From Armatimonadota bacterium (GTDB lineage: Bacteria; Armatimonadota; Fimbriimonadia; Fimbriimonadales; Fimbriimonadaceae): a stretch of 64,000 bases of DNA. Location of the stretch: NCBI GenBank assembly GCA_016789105.1, contig JAEURN010000008.1, forward strand, positions 248,001-312,000. Direction: 5' to 3'. The stretch's first letter is position 1. Each line of letters opens with the position of its first letter. Under the pieces are notes generated by a model. The model was not told where the DNA came from, did not search any database, and saw only the letters and a list, made by a program, of their open reading frames with translations. Made by a program: the position numbers and the translations under genes. Below are positions 17,464 through 25,177 of the stretch, piece after piece.

Positions 17464-18366
17464 GTGAATCCGCTGCTGGGCCAACTGCTCGACGGGGTGA
17501 TCGACTATGCCGGCCTCTTCCCCCCGGCCCAGCTTGGGCTGGAAGACGCCTTTGGCGAGTTCCAATCCCTGCCCACCGATGTTGCGTGGTTGGCCGACCT
17601 TTTCGTCTGTCCGAGCAACAAACTTGCCGAACTTGATGCCCTCGCCAGAAGGAAAGGGGTCGACGGATTAGCCGTCTCCGTCATCGGGAACCCCGTCGAA
17701 TCCCCCGACAAGGCACTCGCCAGCTTTGAACGGGACATCCAGCGCATGGAAGGGTGCGCCAACCTTGAATTCGGGGCCTACGAAGTCCGGATCGGACACC
17801 ACGGCGAAGGCGGGGTCGCGCGATCCATCAAAGCCCTGGACCGCAGCGGCATACTCGATCTCGTCGACGACGCCTATGTGGAGCTCGGTTGGCCGGGCGG
17901 CCTCGAAGATTGCCTCCACGAACTGGCGGCCATCAACCCGGAATTCGGAGCAAAAGCCCGAACCGGCGGGACAACCGCCGACGCCTTCCCCGGCATTGAA
18001 CAGCTCGCCCTCTTCATCCATACCGCCGTCAACATCGAAATCCCGTTCAAGATGACGGCCGGGCTGCACGACCCCTTGCGCCATTGGGACGAATCGTTGA
18101 GCGTCCACCGGCATGGGTTCTTGAACGTGTGCCTGGCCGGGCTTTTTGCCCTTGCCGCCGACCTCTCCACAGCGGAGATCGGGGACATCTTGGCCATGGA
18201 AAGCCCCGATGCTCTGGAGCTTGGCGGCGAAATGTTGATCTGGCGCGGCCACCAGGCGGATGAAGAAGCCATCCGGCTTTTCAAAGACTGGTTCGGGGGG
18301 TTTGGCAGTTGTAGCATTGCCGAACCCGTGGACGGGCTCAAAAAGCTGGGATACTGGACGGCATGA
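17464..18366 (+). CDS. Conserved-looking protein of unknown function, first gene of fah operon
   Basis: A 300-residue cytoplasmic protein with no signal or membrane segment. The alternation of strands and helices (LAVSVIGNP, LEFGAYEVRIGHHG, DDAYVELGWPGG, IPFKMTAGLHDPLRHW, HGFLNVCLAGLFALA) suggests a TIM-barrel-like fold; the Lys in FKMTAGLHDPLRH is a candidate active-site residue. It is coupled to fahA by ATGA, which ties it to aromatic amino-acid degradation. I do not recognise the family. The start is set by the TAAACT box 7 nt upstream. Confidence 0.65.
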   Translation: MNPLLGQLLDGVIDYAGLFPPAQLGLEDAFGEFQSLPTDVAWLADLFVCPSNKLAELDALARRKGVDGLAVSVIGNPVESPDKALASFERDIQRMEGCANLEFGAYEVRIGHHGEGGVARSIKALDRSGILDLVDDAYVELGWPGGLEDCLHELAAINPEFGAKARTGGTTADAFPGIEQLALFIHTAVNIEIPFKMTAGLHDPLRHWDESLSVHRHGFLNVCLAGLFALAADLSTAEIGDILAMESPDALELGGEMLIWRGHQADEEAIRLFKDWFGGFGSCSIAEPVDGLKKLGYWTA

Positions 18367-19604
18367 AGCCGTTCATCGTCCCGCCGACCGACCGGAGTTG
18401 GATTGAGGTGTCGCCCGAAAGCGATTTCCCCATCCAAAACCTCCCGTTTGGCGTTGCCGTCCACAAAAACCGGGGGGACGGAATGGTCTGTGCCATCGGG
18501 GATTTTGCGCTTGACCTGCCAGTCTTGATGGAACACGGAATGATCGATGAAGAAGAGTTCCCCTGGCTCGACAGCTTTTTGGGTTTGGACAAGGAATCAT
18601 TGACCGCCCTGAGGAAACGGCTCTATGAACTCCTCCTCGACTCGCACAGTGAACTCCGCGACAATGCCAAGGTGCGCAAAAAAGCCGTTTTGGATCGCAA
18701 GTCGCTGCAAATGGCCGTGCCCATCCCGCCGACATCGTTCGTCGACTTCTATTCGGGGATCGAACACGCCAGCAACGTCGGAAAGATGTTCCGCCCCGAT
18801 ATGCCGGCCCTTCTCCCCAACTATCGACACTTGCCCGTCGGCTACAACGGTAGGAGTTCAAGCGTAGTCGCCAGCGGCACCCCCATCGTGCGGCCCAAAG
18901 GCCAAACAAAAGCCGCCGACGCAGAGGCCCCATCGTTTGGGCCGACGCTGGAAATGGACTTTGAACTGGAAATGGGGTTCTACATTGCAGAGGGGAACGA
19001 CATGGGCAAGCGGATCACCTGCAAAGCCGCAGACGAACATATCCTCGGCATGGTCATCGTCAACGACTGGAGCGCCCGAGATATCCAACGGTGGGAATAC
19101 CAACCCCTCGGCCCGTTCCTCAGCAAGTCTTTCGGGACTTCTGTTTCGCCTTGGCTGGTCACCATGGACGCCCTGGAGCCCTTCCGCATCGAGGGCATGG
19201 AGCAAGACCCGGAAGTCCTGCCCCATTTGCGGCGACAGGGCCGCCAGCATTTCGACATCGCCTTGGAAGTGTGGCTAAACGGGGAACAGATCTGCGCCAG
19301 CAACACCAAACACCTCTACTGGTCCATGTCCCAACAGATTGCCCACCAAACCAGCAACGGCACACCCATTGAATTTGGCGACCTCTATGCCAGCGGGACA
19401 ATCAGCGGACCCGAGCCGGGCAGTTACGGATCCATGCTGGAATTGACTTGGAAAGGGACTCAGCCATTGGCGCTTTCCAACGGCAAAACCCGGACATTTC
19501 TCGAAGACGGCGACTCTATCTCCATGCGCGCCTATGCCCAAGGCGATGGTTTCCGCATCGGGTTTGGGGAATGCGAGGGCACCATCAAGCCGGCGGAGGC
19601 ATGA
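18363..19604 (+). CDS. fahA: Fumarylacetoacetase
   Basis: Last enzyme of tyrosine/homogentisate degradation, splitting fumarylacetoacetate into fumarate and acetoacetate. The 413 residues match the family: SH3-like N-terminal domain, then DFYSGIEHASNVGKMFRP, the metal-ligand/substrate stretch LPVGYNGRSSSVV, and NDWSARDIQRWEYQPLGPF (about 233-251). It overlaps the preceding gene by ATGA. homogentisate dioxygenase and HPD are not in the window. Confidence 0.95.
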   Translation: MKPFIVPPTDRSWIEVSPESDFPIQNLPFGVAVHKNRGDGMVCAIGDFALDLPVLMEHGMIDEEEFPWLDSFLGLDKESLTALRKRLYELLLDSHSELRDNAKVRKKAVLDRKSLQMAVPIPPTSFVDFYSGIEHASNVGKMFRPDMPALLPNYRHLPVGYNGRSSSVVASGTPIVRPKGQTKAADAEAPSFGPTLEMDFELEMGFYIAEGNDMGKRITCKAADEHILGMVIVNDWSARDIQRWEYQPLGPFLSKSFGTSVSPWLVTMDALEPFRIEGMEQDPEVLPHLRRQGRQHFDIALEVWLNGEQICASNTKHLYWSMSQQIAHQTSNGTPIEFGDLYASGTISGPEPGSYGSMLELTWKGTQPLALSNGKTRTFLEDGDSISMRAYAQGDGFRIGFGECEGTIKPAEA

Positions 19605-19605
19605 G

Positions 19606-20160
19606 ATGAAGCTCCGAGCCGACGAATCTTTTGTTGCCGTCATCGACGTCCAGCCGAAATTCATGCAAGGCTGCCTCGATTACGAAAAAACGCTCAACCG
19701 GGTCAAGTTCTTGGTTGAATGTGCCAACCACCTGCACGTCCCCGTCCACCACACGGTGCAATATCCCGAACGCATGGGAGGAACCGAAGAATCGCTGGCT
19801 GCCCTCATCGGCAAACCGGCCTTGGCCAAAATGGCCTTTTCTGCCTGCGGCAATGAAGACTTCCTTGTTGAACTCCGGGATTCCGGTGCCAACCAAATCG
19901 TGTTGGCCGGGTGCGAAACTCACATTTGCGTCTGCCAAACCGCACTCGACCTCCTGGCCATTGGCTATGAAGTCTTTTTGGCCATGGACGCGGTGACAAG
20001 CCGTTCGGCCGAGGCGACCAAATTCGCCGTCAAGCGGCTCCGCGATGCCGGGGCATGGGTTTGCCACACGGAGAGCGCGGTTTATGAGTGGATGGGGGAA
20101 GCGGGAACCGATGAGTTCCGCGACATCCTACAGATCGTCAAATCGTATCCCGTCAGCTAA
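19606..20160 (+). CDS. Isochorismatase-family cysteine hydrolase
   Basis: The 184-residue protein has the family triad positions: Asp in VIDVQPKFMQG (about 13), Lys in LAKMAFSAC (about 74-76) and the Cys loop AGCETHICVCQTALDL (about 103-118). ATG 19606, with GGAGG 6 nt upstream, lies 1 nt after the fahA stop. Members hydrolyse isochorismate, nicotinamide or various amides; the substrate here is unknown, but operon context suggests a role beside aromatic degradation. It overlaps the convergent glyS by 8 nt. Confidence 0.85.
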   Translation: MKLRADESFVAVIDVQPKFMQGCLDYEKTLNRVKFLVECANHLHVPVHHTVQYPERMGGTEESLAALIGKPALAKMAFSACGNEDFLVELRDSGANQIVLAGCETHICVCQTALDLLAIGYEVFLAMDAVTSRSAEATKFAVKRLRDAGAWVCHTESAVYEWMGEAGTDEFRDILQIVKSYPVS

Positions 20161-22138
20161 TCACCAATTTGGTGTAATCGCCGGTTTTCAGGAGCTCAGC
20201 TTCCACCAATAAAAGGAGGCTCAGGTTGCGGCTACGGATCGCGGGATCTGGGTCGTTGACCATTGTCGCTTCAAAAAAGGCGTGGATCGGGCCACGCAAG
20301 TCTCCACCCGTTTCAACCGCTTGAAGGAGGTCGCGGCCGGCGCCGGTCAAGGCGTCCTGGGGCAACGCAGTTGGTTCGATCGGCCCCTTGGCCCTCTCCG
20401 CATTGAGGATGTTGAGCGGCCGGGTGAACGTTTGGACAAGATCCGGATCCCCCTTGGCGGCGGCCAGGGCCTCCACTCTGGCTGAGTACGAGTTGGGGCT
20501 TTGGAGCCGTTCCCATGAACCCGGGGCGGATGCCGCATCATGCACATCGTGGGGGACATCGGCAAGCAGGGAGCGGTACCGGCCATCGAACAGGTCGGCC
20601 AGCGCGGCCCGGGCCGCCGGTTCGTCGAGCTGCACCCCTTGCGAAGCATAGGTTTCAAACGACAGCGATAGAAGGGGATCCAAATCCACCAGCAGGCCAC
20701 TCAGCCTAACCGCCTGGATCACCAGGCTGGCGGCACGCCGCAAGCCAAACGGGTCGCTACTGCCCTTGGGGACCATCCCTAACCCAAGGAACCCCGCCAA
20801 TTTATCCAATTGGTCGGAAACCAAAAGCGACACACCCGGGCGGGTCGATGGCGTGAACTCATCGGGCAGCTGGTATTGGGAACCGATCGCCAAACTCACC
20901 AACTCCGGAAACCCTTCCCGCGCCGCATATTCGCCCCCGACGACACCTTGCAGAGAACTGAGCTCGCTGACCAAGCCGCAGCTGAGGTCGGCTTTGGCAT
21001 AGAGGCCAGCCAACCGGGCTGAGTCGGAGTCATCCCCGCCAAACAGTGAATCCACCTGCTGGTTGAGCTTGGCCAACCGGTCTGCCCGCTGGCGGACGGT
21101 TCCCAAACCGTCTTGGAACAGCATCCGTCCAGTCATCGCCAAAAAGTCGTCCATCGTGCGCTTTTTGTCTTCGTTGTAGAAAAACCGGGCATCGTTGAAC
21201 CGGGCATTGAGAACCCACTCGTTGCCGGCGCGGACGGAGGACTCGCTGCCGTTGTTCCGGATGGAGACGAACCGGTTTGTCACCTTGCCCCGGTCGCGGA
21301 CGGGGAAAAACCGTTCGTGCTTGGCCATGGCGGTCACCAAGACCGGTTCCGGCAGCTCCAAGAACTCTTCGGCAAACACCCCTTCGTGGGCGGTGGGCCA
21401 TTCTGTGAGCTGCACATTTTCCTGCACGAGCGCCTCCGGAAGATCCGGCTCTCCCCGGGCGACGCTCTTTGCCTCAGAAACAATCCTCTTCCGTCTTTCG
21501 GCAGGGTCGGGCTCCACAAAGTGCGACCGAAGCAACGCCATGTGGTTATCCCAACCTGATGGTTCAAACCACACATCCCCCATGAAGCGGTGACCCCTGG
21601 ACGAAAGCCCGGACTGGATGCCGAACAGTTCAAAATCAACCAACCCGTCACCCAATCGGGCCAAAATCCACCGGACCGGACGGACAAATCGGGCTTTTTC
21701 CAACCCCCAGCGCATGGTCTTTTCAAACTTCAGCGATTTGACGGCATCTGGGAGGACGGATGACAAAAGCGAGCCGGCAGATTGACCCGGGATCTGCTTG
21801 ACCGCCCAAACGTAGCCGTCGCGCCGGAAAACGCTGCCTGGCTCAACTCCTTGGCCCCGGCAAAACCCCTCTAGGGCCTTTGCCGGTTGTCCATCCGGCC
21901 CGTAGGCGGCCTCTAGACGGGGCCCCCGCACCTCTTCTTCGCGGTCTGGCTGCCGGTCCGGGAGGCCGTCGATGCCCAAGATCAGGCGGCGCGGGGTTCC
22001 CAGATGGCGGACCGCCCCGAATTCAATCCCAGATTCAACGAGCCGGGCACAAACCAAGTCGGCAAGGTCTTTTGTTGCGCGGTCCACCGCGGTCGCGGGC
22101 ATCTCCTCACATCCCAATTCAAACAACAGGTCCGGCAT
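20153..22138 (-). CDS. glyS: Glycine-tRNA ligase beta subunit
   Basis: Beta subunit of the alpha2beta2 glycyl-tRNA synthetase. The 661 residues from ATG 22138 begin with the hallmark LLFELGCEEMPA, and the body contains GVFAEEFLELPEPVLVTAMAKHERFFPV and GTVRQRADRLAKL; the C-terminal DALR-like anticodon domain closes it. ATG 22138 is preferred to TTG 22162 because TACACT lies 8 nt upstream. The alpha subunit glyQ is not adjacent. Confidence 0.96.
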   Translation of the reverse strand: MPDLLFELGCEEMPATAVDRATKDLADLVCARLVESGIEFGAVRHLGTPRRLILGIDGLPDRQPDREEEVRGPRLEAAYGPDGQPAKALEGFCRGQGVEPGSVFRRDGYVWAVKQIPGQSAGSLLSSVLPDAVKSLKFEKTMRWGLEKARFVRPVRWILARLGDGLVDFELFGIQSGLSSRGHRFMGDVWFEPSGWDNHMALLRSHFVEPDPAERRKRIVSEAKSVARGEPDLPEALVQENVQLTEWPTAHEGVFAEEFLELPEPVLVTAMAKHERFFPVRDRGKVTNRFVSIRNNGSESSVRAGNEWVLNARFNDARFFYNEDKKRTMDDFLAMTGRMLFQDGLGTVRQRADRLAKLNQQVDSLFGGDDSDSARLAGLYAKADLSCGLVSELSSLQGVVGGEYAAREGFPELVSLAIGSQYQLPDEFTPSTRPGVSLLVSDQLDKLAGFLGLGMVPKGSSDPFGLRRAASLVIQAVRLSGLLVDLDPLLSLSFETYASQGVQLDEPAARAALADLFDGRYRSLLADVPHDVHDAASAPGSWERLQSPNSYSARVEALAAAKGDPDLVQTFTRPLNILNAERAKGPIEPTALPQDALTGAGRDLLQAVETGGDLRGPIHAFFEATMVNDPDPAIRSRNLSLLLLVEAELLKTGDYTKLVIS

Positions 22139-22146
22139 CAAAAGTG

Positions 22147-22152
22147 AGTGTA
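22147..22152 (-). promoter_or_regulatory. Leaderless -10 box of glyS
   Basis: TACACT on the minus strand ends 8 nt before ATG 22138. TTGCCG about 15 nt further upstream is a weak -35 candidate. Confidence 0.45.
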
Positions 22153-22252
22153 CCGAACACAAAATTGCGGCAACTGTTTATCCTGAGGCGTCCAGTCCAG
22201 TAGAATAAGGGCGCCCAACTCCCTTGGGCTTTCCTGATTGGAAGAGCGAACC

Positions 22253-22762
22253 ATGAAGCATGTGACTCTGCTGACAGCGATTGGCCTTGCGGCGATCAGC
22301 TCGGCCCAAGTGAACTACCTCGAACCCCCGACCAACGTCTCGTTCCGGCTCGGGTACGTCTACCCCGTCGACGCAACCATGCGCGACATCGCGGCAAGCT
22401 ATATCGGCGTCGGTGCCGACTTCGTTACCGATATCCGGTTGCTGCAAGATGCGACCACGATGCTCTCGATTGACTGGATGGGCAAATCCGGCTCGGGCGC
22501 AAAAGGCAACGCCTTCCCGATCTTGTTGAACCAACGGTTCTATCTTGACGGCAAGGATCCCGAGCACCGCGACTACTTCCAAATCGGAGCTGGCGTCGCG
22601 ATTGTCGACCTGACCTCAACCAAAACGGTTTTGGCCGGACGGGTCGGTGTCGGCCGCGAACTGGGTGACGCCCTGTTCGGGGAAATCAACTTCTTCTACT
22701 CCGACGGGGCCAACGGTGCCCGCGCAACGGCCCTGGGCTTCTACCTCGGCTACAAGTTCTAA
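22253..22762 (+). CDS. Small secreted barrel-like outer-membrane protein (unknown)
   Basis: The 169-residue protein has a signal peptide (about 1-18, ISSAQ) and a mature part of amphipathic strands ending GFYLGYKF, the terminal Phe expected of an outer-membrane beta-barrel. GAAGAG precedes ATG 22253 by 5 nt and TAGAAT at 22201 is a possible -10. A strong terminator follows. The function is unknown; an 8-strand OmpA/OmpW-like barrel is inferred from pattern only. Confidence 0.65.
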   Translation: MKHVTLLTAIGLAAISSAQVNYLEPPTNVSFRLGYVYPVDATMRDIAASYIGVGADFVTDIRLLQDATTMLSIDWMGKSGSGAKGNAFPILLNQRFYLDGKDPEHRDYFQIGAGVAIVDLTSTKTVLAGRVGVGRELGDALFGEINFFYSDGANGARATALGFYLGYKF

Positions 22763-22787
22763 CCCGGCTATCCGGATTGAGGAAAGG

Positions 22788-22820
22788 CCCCCGGTTGCAC
22801 CCGCAACCGGGGGTTCTTTT
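22788..22820. terminator. Rho-independent terminator between barrel-protein gene and prcB
   Basis: A perfect 10-bp stem, CCCCCGGTTG with CAACCGGGGG, has a 6-nt loop and is followed by TTCTTTTT on the plus strand. It ends 4 nt from the convergent prcB stop. Confidence 0.9.
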
Positions 22821-22823
22821 TGG

Positions 22824-23558
22824 TCAACCGACCGGGATTTGTTGCACGGCCGCCAAAATTTCGTCTTCGCCATACCGGCGGACACCGTCCCGGGTCAATT
22901 CGGCAACCACCGGCAGGTGCCGCCGAACCCCGCCGGTCGCACTGTCCATGTCTGCAGCTAGTTCTAACATCGTCAAAACATCAACCAACACGTCTTCCCG
23001 AGCCCGGGTCGACCAATGGCCCTTGGTCCGCGCCACATATTCGAAAACCCCACGGATCCGCTCTGATCCCGATCCGGCTGCCGCGTAATCGGCCCCCATG
23101 AACCGTGCCCCCGCCGTATCGAAGAAATAGACCCCGAATGAATCGGCTTTGCGGTCATAAGTCGCCGCGATCGGCAAAAACACCCCGCCCTGCATCGCGA
23201 TTTCCAGGTTGTTGGCCAGTGCCCGCGAAATCTCCATGAGCTTGCCCTCCGTCGAGATCTCGAACAGGTTCAACCGCTCGTAGTACATAAAAGCATGCCG
23301 GAGGTACCGGCAGACTTCCAGCGAACGCGCATAGGCCCCGCTGATCGCCACCACCGTCGAATCATCGAGGACCTCGATCTTTTCTGCACCCTCATACATG
23401 ATGAGGTTGCCCATGGTGGCCCGGCGATCCCCCACCACCAAAACGCCTTCCTTGTGGCGGATGGCAATGACCGTGGTCCCGTGGACATGGTCGGCAGGAA
23501 CCGGCTGGGGACGGAACCCCACCAATTCGGCAAAGTCGCGGGTTGGCAAAACCGTCAT
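22824..23558 (-). CDS. prcB: Proteasome beta subunit
   Basis: Catalytic subunit of a 20S-type proteasome. The 244-residue precursor has a 27-residue propeptide ending HG, then Thr28 (TTVIAI) as the N-terminal nucleophile. Downstream are GDRRATMG with the conserved Asp, EKIEVLDD with the Lys, and ADYAAAGSGSERIRGVFE. It overlaps the UBact gene by ATGA and is the last gene of a lipoprotein-dop-UBact-prcB operon. No alpha subunit or ARC/Mpa ATPase gene is in the window. Confidence 0.95.
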   Translation of the reverse strand: MTVLPTRDFAELVGFRPQPVPADHVHGTTVIAIRHKEGVLVVGDRRATMGNLIMYEGAEKIEVLDDSTVVAISGAYARSLEVCRYLRHAFMYYERLNLFEISTEGKLMEISRALANNLEIAMQGGVFLPIAATYDRKADSFGVYFFDTAGARFMGADYAAAGSGSERIRGVFEYVARTKGHWSTRAREDVLVDVLTMLELAADMDSATGGVRRHLPVVAELTRDGVRRYGEDEILAAVQQIPVG

Positions 23559-23737
23559 TCCCCTGACCGCTGGCGGTATTTCTTGGCCTGGTCCGGATCA
23601 ACGTTCTTCATGCGCTTAAGAAGCTCGTTCGGCACCGAGGGACGTCCGATATCCGGCTTGGAGGGCCCACTGTCATCGCCGAGCTTGCGTTCGGGTTCGG
23701 ATGGGCGCGGGGATTGTTGGCGGTCGGCGTGGATCAT
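23555..23737 (-). CDS. UBact-type prokaryotic ubiquitin-like protein
   Basis: The 60-residue, charged and probably disordered protein ends KKYRQRSGE. A C-terminal Gly-Glu is what PafA-type ligases attach to substrate lysines; the (Y)RQR-x-GE ending characterises UBact, the Pup relative of Gram-negative phyla. The C-terminal half (VPNELLKRMKNVDPDQAKKY) would form the coiled-coil docking helix. Both ends overlap neighbours by ATGA (dop upstream, prcB downstream), showing tight coupling. Because it already ends in Glu, no deamidation step is required. Confidence 0.9.
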   Translation of the reverse strand: MIHADRQQSPRPSEPERKLGDDSGPSKPDIGRPSVPNELLKRMKNVDPDQAKKYRQRSGE

Positions 23738-25167
23738 GGCTTTGCGGCAGAAATCAAATCTCCAACCGATTCTACGTCCTCAGGGCTCGCCGTGTACCAC
23801 CGCGAAGGGTCTAGCAACACCTCTTCTCCCGATTTGAACCTGATCCGGCCCCAAGAGAGCGATTCGACTTGATCCGGGAGCTTTTGCACGGCCGCCGCTC
23901 TGATCCGCGCCCGAGAACCCGCGGGAAGCGGGGGTGGTGATGGCACTTCGGGGATTTGGAGGCATCCGCTTTCCAAAAGCCCGAAATACAATCCTTCCCC
24001 TTTATCAAGTAGGTGATATTGCAAATCGAGGGCCTGCATCTGCGATTCCTCCCACCCAGAATCGGCGGCAAACTGTTCGAGCAGCCACAATTTGGCGGCC
24101 CAATCCACGTGGGGCCAAAAGGAATCGGGGTCGGAGTGCCGGGCCTCGAGCAACGTCAAAGTCTCATCGGCCACATTGGCCACCTCGCGATCATCCAATC
24201 CAGCCGCCTGAGCCGCCAGGCAATACGACTCGAGGATGTTGCGGGGAGTCGTCCAACTCCGGCCTTCCAAATCCACTCGCCCTTCCCCCGTGGCGTCCCG
24301 GCTCACCAACTGGAACCCTTGGACAGGGTCGGGGATCTCCCAATTGGGCACCGCGTCCTGGATCAGCAACTGCAAGGCGAGTTTGACCAGCCCCACCTTG
24401 CGGCGCGTGCATCCCGGGTGCATGTTGCTGTCGCCGCAAATCACGTGGACGCGGCGCCACTGAGAAAACTCGGCATGCGGTTCGTCGCGAGTGTTGAACA
24501 CCGGTCGGCGGGAAAGGGTTTCCACGTTCATCGCCTCGACAAAGAAATCGGCCCGTTGCGAGATTTGGAAGCGAACCGGCCCCCGTGATTCAGAGCCGAC
24601 CTTGCCGGCCCCGCTCACAACTTGCCGAGCGATCAAGACCGGAATCAACGCCTTGGCGAGGCTGTTGAATGGGATCTCCCGGGGGACCAAGTAGCTTTCG
24701 TGGGTTCCCCAAGAAGCCCCATGGAAATCTGTGTTGTTCTTGTAAAGCTTGACTTTGGAGCCGATGGAGGCGGCGTAAGCCCCTGCCGCCCGCAAGGCCA
24801 CCTGGTCGCCCCATTGCTCGTGGTTGATGAGATCTTGGAGCGTCCAACACTCCGGTGTGGCATATTCAGGATGCCCGTGGTCGTTGTAAAACCGGGAGCC
24901 GGCCGCCAAAACACGGTCAGACCGCTCTTCGGCACCGCCGGGCCTCGCCCGCCCAACATCGTATTGCGCATCGGCTTGGTCTACCGCCAGGCGATCCACC
25001 TGGAACCCCCGCATGTCCCGCCTCGGGTTTTCGTCACGGTAATCCCAAAATGGAACGCCCCCATCCGGCAGAGCCCGGACGAGGGCGATGCTGTCATCAG
25101 CTTGAGATTGGACGCCGTGGCCCTCAACGGTGAAACCGTACTCGGTGTCGATACCGCTGAGGGTCAC
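23734..25167 (-). CDS. dop: Dop/PafA-family enzyme, most like the depupylase Dop
   Basis: The 477-residue carboxylate-amine-ligase fold protein acts on Pup-like tags. SGIDTEYGF is the N-terminal ATP/Mg motif, WDYRDENPRRDMRG (41-54) resembles the Dop-specific catalytic-Asp loop, and FYNDHGHPEYATPEC (about 93-107) and KNNTDFHGASWGTHESYL (about 142-159) complete the active site. Features of the first loop favour Dop over the ligase PafA, but a single-copy enzyme could be either. GTG start, 10 nt after the upstream lipoprotein gene; ATGA overlap with UBact. Confidence 0.88.
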   Translation of the reverse strand: MTLSGIDTEYGFTVEGHGVQSQADDSIALVRALPDGGVPFWDYRDENPRRDMRGFQVDRLAVDQADAQYDVGRARPGGAEERSDRVLAAGSRFYNDHGHPEYATPECWTLQDLINHEQWGDQVALRAAGAYAASIGSKVKLYKNNTDFHGASWGTHESYLVPREIPFNSLAKALIPVLIARQVVSGAGKVGSESRGPVRFQISQRADFFVEAMNVETLSRRPVFNTRDEPHAEFSQWRRVHVICGDSNMHPGCTRRKVGLVKLALQLLIQDAVPNWEIPDPVQGFQLVSRDATGEGRVDLEGRSWTTPRNILESYCLAAQAAGLDDREVANVADETLTLLEARHSDPDSFWPHVDWAAKLWLLEQFAADSGWEESQMQALDLQYHLLDKGEGLYFGLLESGCLQIPEVPSPPPLPAGSRARIRAAAVQKLPDQVESLSWGRIRFKSGEEVLLDPSRWYTASPEDVESVGDLISAAKP

Positions 25168-25177
25168 GCTGGCGTCG

